Positions 35,950 through 47,830 of a stretch of DNA of 64,000 nucleotides are shown in pieces. Positions within the stretch are counted from its first letter, which is position 1. Every line of letters starts with the position of its first letter. The translations under genes and the position numbers were made by a program. This stretch comes from Thamnaconus septentrionalis (lineage: Eukaryota > Chordata > Actinopteri > Tetraodontiformes > Monacanthidae): positions 9,828,515 to 9,892,514 of the forward strand of contig CM020508.1 of NCBI GenBank assembly GCA_009823395.1, in the 5' to 3' direction. The notes under the pieces are model-generated. The model worked only from the letters and a program-made list of their open reading frames with translations, was not told where the DNA came from and did no database searches.

Positions 35950-36260
35950 CGCTCGCCGGCCGCTTTATTTGGCCGAAACGCTCAAGCGGCTTGTTGACGC
36001 GGGAACACCCCCTCAGCCAATCACGATTGTGGCAGCAAGTCAATGCATTTAGACATGCAGACTGGCTGAAGTTTAAAGCGGGCACGAGGGTGGGGGAGGG
36101 GAAAGGAACATGAGTCAGTCGGGCTGCTGATCTACTAAAAAAGATATTCAGCAGAGGAGGAAAAAGCCTTGTTGATGCTAAGGGTCAAAGGTCAGACTGG
36201 TCAGAAACCACAGGAAGGCACCAGTAGCTCTGGTAAGCAACTGGTTGCAGCCGACGACTG
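35950..36260 (+). mobile_element. Tc1-like element relic, internally deleted
   Basis: Begins CTCGCCGGCCGCTTTATTTG, resembling the Tc1-family terminal repeat, then CAGCCAATCACGATTGTGGC, GTCAATGCATTTAGACATGC and GCTGAAGTTTAAAGCG. A jump follows to GCTGCTGATCTACT and CCTTGTTGATGCTAAGGGTC. These follow the order of the element at 23836, so it is the same family with large deletions. No coding capacity. Confidence 0.65.
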
Positions 36261-36787
36261 GCCTGCTGGTCGCTACTGCGTTTAAATCTGCCCTTAAAAC
36301 ACGTCTAAACTTGTTCATTGCGGTTTTGCTGTAATCGCTAAAAGGATGAGTTTTGGGCGGCGATAGGGAGAGGTGCTCTTTTGAGGGCGCCGATTAGAGC
36401 AGATGAGCATCTGAGCGGAGCGCGCGGCCGCCTGCACTCCGAATGTCTAATAATCCCGTGTCGGAGCTCCGAGCACCTGGCAGAACCCGAGCAGCGTCGA
36501 TAACAGAGAGGCGATTAAACGGCGGACAAAGTGTTGAGTGAATGTGGGGAGTGGGATGATTGGGCCGGGGTGAGGTGGGGGAGGGGGAGGTAGGCGCACG
36601 TGCAGGGAATTAGTCTTTTAGCACCGTGCGCTGGCGCACACGCACACACACACACACACACACAGACACGCATCTGGAGACGAGATAGCCCCGAGTTCTA
36701 ATTAAAAATTTCATCCCCATCTAAGGTGGTAATTTTGATCTGAGCAGAAAGAGAAAGTCTGAAGGCTCGCAAGCCGCCTCCCGCCCC

Positions 36788-36789
<2 letters not shown>
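36261..36789. other. intronic stretch, no gene
   Basis: GC-rich at 36370-36500. (CA)n lies at 36640-36663. No exon is recognised. Confidence 0.5.
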
Positions 36790-36843
<54 letters not shown>

Positions 36844-36850
36844 CTCTCTC
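36790..36850. repeat. (AC)n then (TC)n compound microsatellite
   Basis: 51 bp of AC repeat followed directly by 10 bp of TC. Confidence 0.97.
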
Positions 36851-37374
36851 TTAAATCCAAACTCTCAGATTATTTTCTTCATCAGAATCTGGACCGTGTG
36901 TTTCAGCGAGCTGATAACTCTTCCCGCGTCTTAGTGAGCCTTCAAAGTCATGACGGAGAACTTTGCGTGAACACTGACACGTCTGGAGTGCCGAGGTCCA
37001 GTGCGTCGGTTCGCCCTCTGCTTTGGAAGGCCAGCTGACCAAACACTAACATCTTCTTCTGCGTACGTCGCTTCAGCATCGCAACTGTTGGTGATCAGAA
37101 CATCTTTCAGCTTTCAAACTCACCTAAAGAGCACGAGAAAAAAGAAAGAAAGAAAAAAAGGCTGTTTTTTCATAATACATAACTAAAATCTGATATGAAA
37201 GACTGATAAAGTAAACTCCAAATGCTGTGTTTGACAGGCCACGTCGTGACTTCGTATCGGAGCCGTGATAACTGCAGCTGCAGGATTTGAATCTTCACAG
37301 GGAGGATTTATCTTAGCGCAGCTTCAATTACGGTGTCTCTGTGATGTGTGCAAACTGCTAAATCGCACATGCAG
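36851..37374. other. intronic stretch, no gene
   Basis: No exon or named repeat is recognised. An A/G-rich run lies at 37135-37160. Confidence 0.5.
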
Positions 37375-38028
37375 TCAGGCCAGGCACACAGACAGGCAGG
37401 CAAGAAGGCAGACAGACAGATGGATTATCAGACAGACAAGCAAACAGTCGGACAGACAAGCAGATATACATGAGAAAGACAGGCATACAAACAGACAGAC
37501 AGACAGGCATACAGACGGGCACACAGACAAGCAGACAAACGGACAGACAGACTGGCAGGCAGACAGGGATACAGACAGACAGACAGACAGAACGGGATAC
37601 AGACAGACAGACAGACAGGCAGGCAGGGAGACAGACAGACAAACAGGCAGGGAGACAGACAGACAGACAAACCGGGATACAGACAGACAGACAGACAGGC
37701 AGGCAGGCAGGCAGGGAGACAGACAGACAGACAGACAGGCAGGCAGACAGACAGGCAGACAAGGATACAGACAGACAGACAGACAGACCGGGATACAGAC
37801 AGACAGACAGACAGGCAGGCAGGGAGACAGACAGACAAACAGGCAGGGAGACAGACAGACAGACAAACCGGGATACAGACAGACAGACAGACAGGCAGGC
37901 AGGGAGACAGACAGACAGACAGGCAGGCAGACAGACAGGCAGACAGACAGACAGACAGATAGACAGGCAGGCAGGCAAGCAGGCAGACAGGCATACAAAC
38001 AGTCAGACAGGCAGACAGGCAGTCAGCA
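37375..38028. repeat. CAGA/CAGG tetranucleotide array with higher-order units
   Basis: About 650 bp of CAGACAGA and CAGGCAGG units, with punctuating CGGGATAC, GGGAGAC and CAAACAG variants. The variants recur at a spacing of 196 bp (49 tetranucleotides): AACGGGATAC at 37591 and ACCGGGATAC at 37787; ACCGGGATAC at 37671 and again at 37867. That shows a segmental duplication within the array with small 4-8 bp length changes. All frames without stops are repeat artefacts. Confidence 0.95.
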
Positions 38029-39061
38029 GTGAAAGGACACAGGGCCATAATTACACGCAGGCTTCCAAATTGGCGCTTGTTGTTGTCAGCGGTGTTTACT
38101 GTAGTGCGGTAAATTTTGTTTTCCTCCGTCTAATTGTCACTCTCTCTGCTCTCTCCACGTCTCGCCTTTCTTTCTTTTTTCTCTCTCTTTCTCTCGCCTT
38201 TTTTCTCCCCCCCTTCTCTTTCCAGCTCATTACTCCCGAACAATTATATTCTGGTGGAAAGCGCGTCAGTCGCTGTTGGCGAGGATGAAACGAGCGAGCG
38301 TGAAAGCAAGACGATGGATCGCGGTGTCATCGCCAAAGTTATCGTCACCTTGCTTGATTTATACGTCTGCGACGCCCCCCCCCCCCCGTCCACACACACC
38401 TCGACCCCACCCCCCAACACACACCGACACAAGAATGGACGCACGCACTCACACGAGGAGGCGAGAGGAAGTTTTTTTTTCTCAGATGAGCGAGCCGCCC
38501 GAGGTGGAGTTCAGGGCGGCCGTGGCACTAATAGAGCCCCTTGATTGAGGCTGTAAAATTAAACAGCCAATTTCACCTGGTAATTGGAGAGTGAAACATT
38601 CCTGGTCAGACCCGCTGCGACTGAGTGCGGCAGGAAACAGAGTGGAAATATGACGCTGGCCATCGCCTTTCAGTGCCAAAACAGAGGGGAAGCCCTCACT
38701 TGGTGCGGCAGCACGATAAATCCACGCACACTCGCTGGCTCAAGTCGCTCAACCAACCAACTCACTTTCGCTCTCAACCTCCTGGAATTACACTGGGTGC
38801 ATGAACGTCCCATCTGGAGTCGTGAGACGATCTGGAGATATACCACGATACAGTTCCGTAAATCTAAAGAGACGTCACCGTTCCCAACCTGCGGAGTAGA
38901 AGAAGAGCTGAGCTGCTGATCCGCGTCTGCTGGGAGACTTCTGTACTTCTAACGCAGTCAACTACTACACTACTGTGCTTGAATAATAATGAGACATGTT
39001 TTCAGAAGCTCCTCTCCTGAACATGGTGGATACTGCTGTTAGGCTGTGACTGTTGGCAGAG
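38029..39061. other. intronic stretch, no gene
   Basis: TCTC-rich at 38130-38222, C-run with CA at 38376-38415. A block at 38480-38610 (CCAATTTCACCTGGTAATTG) may be regulatory. No exon is recognised. Confidence 0.45.
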
Positions 39062-39368
39062 TATGGAAGTGCATTGCTGCTACACTAAAAAAAAAAAAAA
39101 AAACAGGGCTCAATATCAGGTTATAACGTTAAACTATCACAATATTTTGTGATAATTATCACATAAAAATGTAATAGTTTCACATTATAAGGTGAAAATT
39201 ATTATAATAATGTGATAGTTTCACGAGTTTACATGAAAATTATCATGTTATTTCACAATAGTGTCACGTTACAACTTGAAAATTATCACCTAAAAACGTG
39301 CTAGTTTCACGTTATAACGTGACACTGAGCCCTGTTTTTTCCTAGGGTGGCAGCAATGCGCTTCCGTA
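39062..39368. mobile_element. palindromic TA-flanked MITE
   Basis: The left arm starts TATGGAAGTGCATTGCTGCT and the right arm, read in reverse complement, TACGGAAGCGCATTGCTGCC. The arms continue with ACAGGGCTCA and GTTATAACGT on both sides, so inverted arms reach about 70 bp. The centre is made of degenerate GTGAAACTATCAC / TTATAACGTGA subunits in both directions. TA at both edges suggests Tc1/mariner-type mobilisation. Noncoding. Confidence 0.8.
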
Positions 39369-40301
39369 ACAGAGAGGTAAAATTTGCTTTTTTAGTTTGT
39401 TTTATTTTTAAAATAATAGCCGACTTCCCGTCCCGTGTGTTCGGTTTGTTGCTGAATTGCAGGAATAAAGTCCAGCAGAGCTGCGAGGGAGCCGGGATGC
39501 GATGCAAAACAGAAATAGAAACACACAGACCGACTGGAACCGAGCTGAGAGTCTCAACTCTGCAGCGGAGATGTAACGTGCAGCCCACCCTCTACAATTT
39601 AGCGGGTGATGCTGAAGCAGAAAGCGCTGGGGGCCACCCGGCACTGACCACACTGGGTTAAAAAAAAAAAAAAACCTGATTAAAAGTGAGCACTGTGTTG
39701 GTTATTCGCGGGCGGTGAGCGTTAAGTGAAACATATCTCAGGGTCAGACATTAAGAATTCTTTCAGTTAGTCTCACCAGGCGCCTTTAAATTGCCATAAA
39801 TACGCCTTAATTAACAGGCTGGAGTTCCTGTGATGTTTTTCTTAAATCAGCCCACACATCAGGGCAGAAATAGCACTTACAGTGCGGCGCCGAGTTGGTT
39901 AATTACCCGCTTTGGAGGAGAAAGACGAGGGCTTCGCACCGGCACGTGGCTTCACCTCAGAGGGGGTTCAGCCGCCCCCCTTTTCTCACCACACCTAGTG
40001 CGCCAATGAAAGCCATGGTGGAAGCCCCTGGTCCCCCCCCCCCAACTTCCTTTGGTGGTGAGAAGCGTGCGCGGTGGACAGAGTGTCTTTGCAAGGATCA
40101 AACACTGAAGCGAGCCCGGATGATGGGCCTGTTGATTCGCTGGGCCGTCTCCAAGGACCGGCCAATCAGGGGTTTCCCCACAACCTCAGGCTCTACTGTT
40201 TGAACTTAGAGGGAATACTTTCAGCTTTGATTTGTTATGATATTAGCCCTGTGATATAGTCAAAGTGGGGTTTTTTTCTTCCCTCATGCCTAAATTTAAT
40301 C

Positions 40302-40303
<2 letters not shown>
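39369..40303. other. intronic stretch, no gene
   Basis: 39780-39880 (TTTAAATTGCCATAAATACG, CCTTAATTAACAGGCTGG) is an enhancer-like island. An A-run lies at 39660-39674. No exon is recognised. Confidence 0.45.

Positions 40304-40363
<60 letters not shown>
40304..40363. repeat. (GT)n microsatellite
   Basis: 60 bp of perfect GT repeat. Confidence 0.97.
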
Positions 40364-40365
<2 letters not shown>

Positions 40366-41494
40366 GCTCCATTACAGCCAAAGACTTCTGGAGGCTCCAG
40401 AAGAACAAGAAAAAGAAGAAATAAAAATAAAAACGCTGGACTTTATTTCTGCAGGATGCAGCGTGACACTGCAATGGAACAGAAGAGATTGTGTGGGACA
40501 GGAAGTCAGGCACAGAAACACAATATATCCGGTTTAATTTCAAAATAAAAACAACACTAGTTGATTTAAACCCTTAATAGAGCTCTCGCTGAAATACTTG
40601 GGAATATTGAAGTCCTCTGGATGTGTATAGGAAGATCATTTTTCTCGAGTAACTTTTAGTCAAAATCTGAGTTAAATAAGTTACCAATGGTAGTCCTCCA
40701 CCTTGGACTTCAAAAAATATATTAGTCATGAAGAACTTCTCATTTGACTAAGAAACGTCCATGTAACACCAGTAAGTCTAATGCAGAGGACAGATTTCAC
40801 ACCCTTTGGAATGAGACAATCAGTGGGACTTTAACTTTGAAAACAAACAAACAAACAAACAGTCTGTAATACATATATGTAAAATCATTTTGTGCAATCT
40901 CAGCCCAGTCAAATACCATGTATGGTACCTCGACCAACAAAGGGTTTTCGTCTCATCACATCCCACTGCTAGACTGAAAACAACAACAGCGATGCAGAAC
41001 ACTTTCAGAAGTGCTGCCAAACAGCTCCTCTTCAATTAGTTATTACAAATAATGCAGTACCCGGTGTTAGAAGCAGAAAAACTCCCCAAACCATCATCGG
41101 GTCAGCAGTTCAATCCTTCTTCTGCTCCTCAGACTGGGAACAACAACATCTTTCATTTGTGATTCCAGGGTCAGTCTTTCCAGGCCGGGATTCCTCCTTC
41201 TGAAATTCTCTGATGTCAAAATGATAAATTTAGCATTCAGCACCAACGGCGACCCAAAATAACAATTCTGACGGCTGAACTTGTACATCGACAGTCTAGT
41301 CCAGCAGCCATCCGAGCAGCCGGTGTCAGGGATGAGACAAGGCCATAATCCACTCTGGTTTTTACACAGCGTCATGCCTTTACCTTTGACAGCGTGATTG
41401 ATGTTTATGTAAATGTATTTTGAGGAGGGCTGTGAGCAGCTAGTTAAAGCAGACGTTTAGGGGCCGGCCTGTCAAAGATAAATGGGGCGGGGAA
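40364..41494. other. intronic stretch, no gene
   Basis: An AAAC run lies at 40843-40861. No exon or named repeat is recognised. Confidence 0.5.
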
Positions 41495-41550
41495 AGAAGA
41501 AGAAGAAGAAGAAGAAGAAGGAGGAGGAGGAGGAGGAGGAGGGGAGGAGG
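41495..41550. repeat. (GAA)n(GGA)n trinucleotide tract
   Basis: GAA repeats pass directly into GGA repeats, all purine on the plus strand, about 56 bp. Confidence 0.95.
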
Positions 41551-42171
41551 GGGGTTGGGGGGGTGGAAGGCGAAGGAACCCAAAACAAAATCAAATATTG
41601 ATCCATCATTGCAGCCAGACACTAGAGGAGCTGTTTGTCGGCTCCACACAGGGAGAAGCAACTCTTCTTGCCTCCCTGCCTCTCCTTAATATTGATGGCA
41701 AGACACTAAATAGCTTACAAAACACTCAAACCATGTGAAATCCCACTGAAACCACAGAAGACTGCGTGATGCGACACATGAGCAGAACCACAAACCAAAA
41801 AAGACATTTGAGCTCCCAGAGGAATGTAAGCTGGACAAGTGGAGGCAAATACATTATTTCTAATTAAATACCTAAAATTATTCCTATCGTATTTTTTCCA
41901 GAGGCTCCAGAAAGTCACAACTCACACACAGCCAGCCTGGCATAAACAGGTACACTGACTTGACCAGAAAGGTTTTAAGTACAATGTACACATGCACATG
42001 TTTGTGTAGTTCTCGGGCGTGTTAGCATGTGTTACTTCCTGCTGCTCTCCCCTTAACCGTGTCAGTTGGATCGCACGCTTGTCACATGACCCCGAGGAAA
42101 CAAGAGGTGACAGGGGGCTCTGAGCCGCCCACCTGGTGTGGAAGGAGGGAAAGGAAGGAATGTCTGCATCG

Positions 42172-42202
<31 letters not shown>

Positions 42203-43320
42203 GCAGACTGCTGCTTGAAGCCATCAGTCACTGATCATCAGCCCACCGATCATCCTGGGACTCAAATATCGATACAGTCTATTATCCTAAGCAGTGGGGT
42301 GAATGCACTCATTTTCTATGATTCATGGCGTCACAATTTGGGCTAATGTGAACCTGGGCAGACAGACAGCGATAATCGTTTACTCTGTCTTACCTGACAA
42401 GAGTGTTACTCGCGCAGCCCGTCGCCCCCTGAAGCATGAAGAAAGGATCCAAGCAACTCTGACACTTAAATTAGCTGAAACTGATTTGATTGGGCGAAAC
42501 GGAAACTGGGTCAGAGCCGTTAGCGGGAGGGGGAGGTGACAGGATGCAGCTACCGGAGAGATGGATGGCGGCGAAGTTTCTAACCCGTGACTCCCAGTTT
42601 ACACGGACGATGATGAGAACTGACCGAGTGAGTCGGCGGGAAACCGGTGAAGTCGACGTGACGCCAACGTGACACTGGTGTTGACCTGCAGTTGCCTCAC
42701 GAAGCTGAGAAAACTCCCAAACGCCGTCACCTACATCCTGTTTCCTGTTGAGTGCGTCTTCATCACTGCTCTGGAGGCCTCAAACGTCTTGGTGCAGAGC
42801 AGCTAAAGCCCGGTTCGGTGTTTCTCACAAGCTCCATCTGTTTGCCCACATGGTGAGAAAAATAAAACCATTTCCTGCAACTCCTCCTCTTCATTTTTTT
42901 CAACTGGTTCAAGTTACGTTCACTTCTGACGTCTTGGTTTATCCAATAAGTAGTTGTTTTTTTTTAAACCGAATAAAGGATTTTACTTTGCTTTTTTATT
43001 TATTTATTTATTTTTTTTAAATCTATCTGACACACAGTCATTCTCATTGATGCAGCTCATCATCTCTGCTAATGACAGGTTTGTGTTCTCCAGAGTGGCA
43101 ACAAGGTTTCTAATTGAGACAGATACAGGACGTGTGTGTAGTCAAATGAAAGGAACTCTGATTGGGTACGGAGGAGAGGATCACAGCGAGGCTTTGCCTT
43201 TGCAATTATTACCCAGTGAGATTTAAGGGAACAAGAAGAATACATAAAGCTTCTGAAATTGCCACAGTGGACTGATGGAAAGGCATTTATTCATTTCCAT
43301 GATATTGTTAATGTTGGGCT
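41551..43320. other. intronic stretch, no gene
   Basis: (AC)n at 42175-42202 and a T/A-rich run at 42990-43020. No exon is recognised. Confidence 0.5.
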
Positions 43321-43400
43321 CCTTAAAGGTCCAGTGTGTAATGTTTACTACCATCCTGTGGTAAGAAAGCATACTGCAAAAAATAATATACTTCTTTTTA
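43321..43400. mobile_element. possible MITE end (TTAAAGGTCCAGTGTGTAA type)
   Basis: TTAAAGGTCCAGTGTGTAAT is a terminal sequence I recall from a common fish repeat family with TTAA-like ends. The inner limit and the other end are not identified. Confidence 0.4.
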
Positions 43401-44516
43401 ACTCAGTCACAACAATAGGCCCATCATCATGCAGAGATGAGAGTCAAAGCACTGAAAGGATCAACTGATTATTGTGCAACCAACTACACCAACTAGCTAC
43501 CAACCTCATCTGTTCAGCAGGAAAACGCAACTTGATGTCACATCCTTCTTATCCAGGTGTCACTGACCACATCCTGTTGCTCATTTGCCAAACAAGCAAC
43601 TGAGAAAACTCGGAAACACTGCTCAGTCGAAATGTAAGAATCTTGTGAGAAATATTTGCATTTGGACGTCATAATCAGACATTAAAAGACATCCCGCATC
43701 CCTGTTGGAAGTGTGCCCCCCCCCTTAGCAAATCAAATCCATCTCCTGGGTTATACATCGCTGACATCGCTTCACCGTACCCTCCAACCTCCCACACAGC
43801 TGGAAGAGCAGGGACTGAAACACGCAACATGCAGGGGAAGGGTGAAATGGGATTGAGCCTAAATCATTTAAGCACAGACAATTTGTAGTGTGTGTGTGTG
43901 TGTGTGTGTGTGGGGGTGGGGGGGGGTCAATTCAAATTCCACAAAGCCTTGGAGAAGGCACCTTGAAAGAGAGAGAGAGAGAGAAAGACAGAAAGGCAGA
44001 GCGGAGCCACACGTGGTGCTGCTGCAGGAGGCAAAGAGTCGGAAAATGACGGCGGTTTTCCTTTTGAGACTCCTTTTGATTTTCTCTCTCGCGCTACCGG
44101 TGGGTAACGGACAAATGGACGGACGGGCAGCCGAGCGCTCATTTCCTGCAAAGTGTCCCCGCCGCCATTACATGGGGCATCCAACAATGAGATGCCAGCG
44201 TTGGGGGCGGGGGGGGGGGAGCATAAAGGGAGAGCACGCACGCTTCCTCTGTGGCCTGTTGTGCCCTATGGACTCTGCACCCCCCAACCCCGGTCCATTG
44301 TGGCTCTGATGAAAAGTAGGCCGCAATCCCTTTCAATTTGGCCAGCGTGGCACAGGCCTGTTAAAGGCAATCGACTGGCTGAACAGAGGCACTATATCAC
44401 AATATGCAGGTGCAGACAAGCCCGGCAGAGGCGAGACATGGCGCCCGAGGAGAGAGAAAAGGGACTCTGGCATCCATCTTTCTCACACTTAGGCTGACGT
44501 TCGACCATAGAGGGAG

Positions 44517-44518
<2 letters not shown>
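43401..44518. other. intronic stretch, no gene
   Basis: (TG)n at 43889-43912 with a following G-run, and (GA)n at 43967-43984. 44120-44420 is mixed GC-rich sequence. No exon is recognised. Confidence 0.5.

Positions 44519-44551
<33 letters not shown>
44519..44551. repeat. (CA)n microsatellite
   Basis: About 33 bp of AC repeat ending in a short C-run. Confidence 0.95.
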
Positions 44552-44552
<1 letters not shown>

Positions 44553-45458
44553 CCACACATTTTCTGAGGCCAGTCAGCGCCGGGAGAGCAAGAACACGAG
44601 GGGCGAGAGAGAAAAGAAAAGTGGAGAAAAATGGGACCCTTCACTTTCATCATTTTTCTTTTAAGAATTCTCACTTTGGGTTGGGTTGGGGGTGTAGAAT
44701 AAAAAGTGAAGGGAATAAAAGCAGAGAAACTGTATTCCGTGCACTTGCTGCAGAGCGCTTTTTGTGGTGGGAAAGAAAGCGTCTGGAATGGAGGCGCGCT
44801 GTTTGTGTTCTTCGCGGCGGTTAAATGCCTGCGCAGGCGACCGGGGGAGGCCAGCGGCTCGGCTGGGCCGGCTCGTTATCGAGGCTCTCCAGGCCCCCCC
44901 GGCGAGCCGGGCTGCTGGCCTGAGTCGGAGGGGCTGAGCCTAGGGTGGGGTGAAGAGTCAGGGGCCCTCGCCCGAGGAGGGGTGAGAAGCCAGTGGACTC
45001 TGGGGGTGAAGATGGTTAGGTGAGAAAAAAAAAAAAAAGAAACATCCCAGCAGCTCTGCACGATCCAATAAAAACTCTCCCGGACGCCAAACATTCCCTG
45101 ATTTAGCGCCTCAAGACTAATTACGCATGTCGTGTCCAAGAGCGCTGACCAGGTAGTGTTGCCAGAATTACGGCTGGGCTCAGCCTGTCTTCAGCCGCTA
45201 CAGAGGACGCCAGAAGTGCTGGGGGATGGGTGAGGGGTGGCTGGGGTGGGGGTAGCTTTACATTAGCGCGTAGCTCTTCTGATGTACACTCGTGGCTGAG
45301 AAGAGCAGCATCGTCTCCATGTCTTGAGGGTTGGCTCCGAGGAGATGGAAGCTGAGAGCTTCTGAGAAAGGGACTCGGGTCAAGGATGTGATGTCACTTG
45401 ACATCAGCCTCATCGAAAATTCCTCTTGCATTCCACTTGTGGAGCGGTGAGTAGTGCG
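44552..45458. other. intronic stretch, no gene
   Basis: GC-rich at 44820-45010 with an A-run at 45026-45039. No exon is recognised. Confidence 0.5.
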
Positions 45459-45537
45459 AGGAGGAGGAGGAGGAGGAGGAGGTGGTGGCGGAGGTGGCAG
45501 AGAAGGAGGAGGAGGAAGAGGAGGAGGAGGAGGAGCG
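45459..45537. repeat. (GGA)n trinucleotide tract
   Basis: About 79 bp of GGA repeat with a GGTGGTGGC interruption in the middle. Confidence 0.93.
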
Positions 45538-46771
45538 GCAGCAGCACGGCGGAGGCTGCTGGGCTGTTCGCCTCCGACGAGCATCCTCAGGTTTTCACTC
45601 CTGTTATTGCTATACTTTCACCCTGGCCGCACTGATGAAGCATCTCCTCACTACTTTACATTTATATCACGTCGCTGGTAAAGAGCCCTCAGAAGGCGGT
45701 TGAAAAGGTCAGTGTTGGGGAGGTTACTATCAGACTGCAATACATCATATATTAGTAGTCGCTGTCATTTGAAAGTACTGAGCGTCATTGCAGTCTCTGC
45801 AGCAGATTATACTAGATTTAGGTGGAAAAAATAGAACAGGAAGTAGTTTGTAGGTTGTTATAGGCTACATCCAGCGGAGGGCAATATAGTGAAGGCTACT
45901 GACACAGCTGCGGCTCCCGGCGCTGCACAGGAAGTGGCAATCACCCCGTCACAATCACAGCGGCAAATTAGGGATCTCTTTTTCCTCTGCCGAGCAACTG
46001 AGCAAACAAATGAAAAGCGTCATTATGCAAGAGTCACATTCCTCTCTGCTTCCACCTCAACTACAGAATCACATGCAAAGAGGAAATAGAGTGCAACACA
46101 TCTGGCTGCGTTGGTTCATAGTTACAGATTCAGGACAAGACATCTACCAGACATCAACACGATTAACAAACACAGGATACAGGAAGGCTCACAGTCACTT
46201 TCTGTATGCTCAGTTCGATTTCCTGTCTTCTCCTGAGGTGTCAACCATTGCTTCCTGAAAAGAATCTGATTGGATACCACAGACTAACACCTATTTCTTT
46301 TTTTTAACTAAAGCTGCACAAGGATGTGAATGATATTTTTTTTTTTTTTTGAAAACCTCAATTATCCAACAGCTTGGCCAGGATAAAAGGGACACTATAT
46401 AAAGTGCCACGGCGTACGGGCAACATACAAATTAGACCGTAGCCACACGTCACTGCATGGCCAACAACAAAGGAAAAACAAAAAACAAAAACCCAAACAC
46501 CTGCAGTCAACGGGGCCAAACTTTGTTCTCCACGCAAGTAACTTTTGACAAGTTCTTCTCGCACACCCTGCTAGCCGCGCGCAGACGTGAGGGGAGTGCT
46601 GGGGAGCAGCCATGTAGAAAGAGAACGCTGCTAGCGCAGTTATTAACAGACTCCGGTGTTCGCCTCCTCTCAGCTGAGCTATTCAGAGCATAGCGTCCTC
46701 ATCTGCCACAAACACACGGCGGCTGACACACAGACAGACAGACAGACAGACACAGGCGGACGCACCGACGC
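45538..46771. other. intronic stretch, no gene
   Basis: A T-run at 46336-46350 and a CAGA run at 46731-46750. No exon is recognised. Confidence 0.5.
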
Positions 46772-46796
46772 TGCCGCCGCCGCCGCCGCCGCCGCA
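46772..46796. repeat. (CCG)n trinucleotide run
   Basis: About eight CCG units. It begins an island with possible regulatory character. Confidence 0.93.
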
Positions 46797-47190
46797 GCTT
46801 CTCCGCCGCCCTGATATGTTTTTTGCCCATTTACAACAAATTAAGTTTCCCTCAAAGTGAATTTCAAGCTTGGCTGCCTTTGGAGGGCGAGCAACTCTCT
46901 TTTCATTAATTTTCATTCTTTTTTCTGCGCCCCCCCCGCCCCCACACACACACACCTCCTCCCCACCAAACAAATGATCTACTGTACAGAACCGCCCTGC
47001 GCTCCTCTCCCGCGCCTGTCTTCCGACTTCCCCTTGTTTTTCCCCCCACCTCCTTTTTTTCCCCTCCTCCCGCTTTCTGCTTAATTTGAACTAGGCAACA
47101 GAAAGCAATTACACTGTCAGAAAGGTGCATTCTGATTTATTAAAAGCCTGGAATGCTATCTGTTTTGCTCCCCTCTTTGTATCCCACCGG
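46797..47190. other. candidate conserved noncoding block
   Basis: Two AT-rich islands (46810-46922 and 47080-47165) with TTTTCATTAATTTTCATTC, GAAAGCAATTACACTGTC and GATTTATTAAAAGCCTGG, separated by a C-rich stretch. No coding frame or repeat identity. Conservation not tested. Confidence 0.25.
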
Positions 47191-47471
47191 GTAACTGAGT
47201 CCTGACACCCAAATGAAACGGAGCGAGCGAGCGCCCCCCGCCCGCTCAGCGCTGCGTCCCGGGCGTCACGGGGAGAAAAAGCAGAGTAAATATCCTGTGG
47301 GCACAGGAGGGCACGCAGACAACTTTAACACCGCTGCAAGGATTGGAATAGATTTTCCTCGGAAGGCTGAAGGCAGGAGCACAAAAAAAAAAAAAAGGCA
47401 AAACAAAAAGAAGAATGCGTCTGTTCACTGCCGGACTGGCTGTGTTTCAAGCGGCATCAGTCTTCTGACTT

Positions 47472-47830
47472 AAAGGTCCCACATTGAAGCAGTTTTCAGG
47501 TCTTCTTTCTGCAAACTGGACCCTCTGCTAAATACGCTGTTTACAAAAACCCCCAGAATATTTAGCCCTCTGTTTACAGCCTCCCACAGAACCTCCAGCT
47601 GAAACCCACACTTGATTGGACCGTCTACATGTTTGGAGCTGGCAGCGCAAAGGACACTAACATAGGAGAGGTATCAGCTTTGCCCTTTGTGACATCACAC
47701 GGCACTGTTTTCGAGAGCCGTCTGTTTTAAGTGCAACGTTCCAGAGAAGTGGCGCAAAAAGTAAAGGATGGAGTTTTCTCATGTCTGGGTGACTGACAGA
47801 CGAGAGACTCGAGGTCTTGTCAGTTTAACT
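47472..47830. repeat. candidate dispersed DNA element (TTAAAGGTCCCA type)
   Basis: Starts TTAAAGGTCCCACATTGAAG and contains CCCTTTGTGACATCACACGG, a combination I recall from common fish interspersed repeats. The matching right end is not seen, so the limits are uncertain. Confidence 0.4.

Noticed and set aside
37375..38028. CRISPR-like array
   Set aside because: Repeating markers are spaced by the same tetranucleotide repeat, not by unique spacers, and the genome is eukaryotic.
37265..38288. Open frames over 200 codons on both strands
   Set aside because: They are translations of the CAGA/CAGG array (Asp-Arg-Gln-Thr or Cys-Leu-Ser-Val periodicities) without splice or start context.
44050..44310. 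Signal-peptide-like frame starting MTAVFLLRLLLIFSLALPVG
   Set aside because: The hydrophobic start looks like a signal peptide, but the downstream sequence is low-information, has no splice donor match and no known family.
45258..45584. Proline-rich 108-codon minus-strand frame
   Set aside because: The proline and arginine runs come from the GGA tract. No supporting splice structure.
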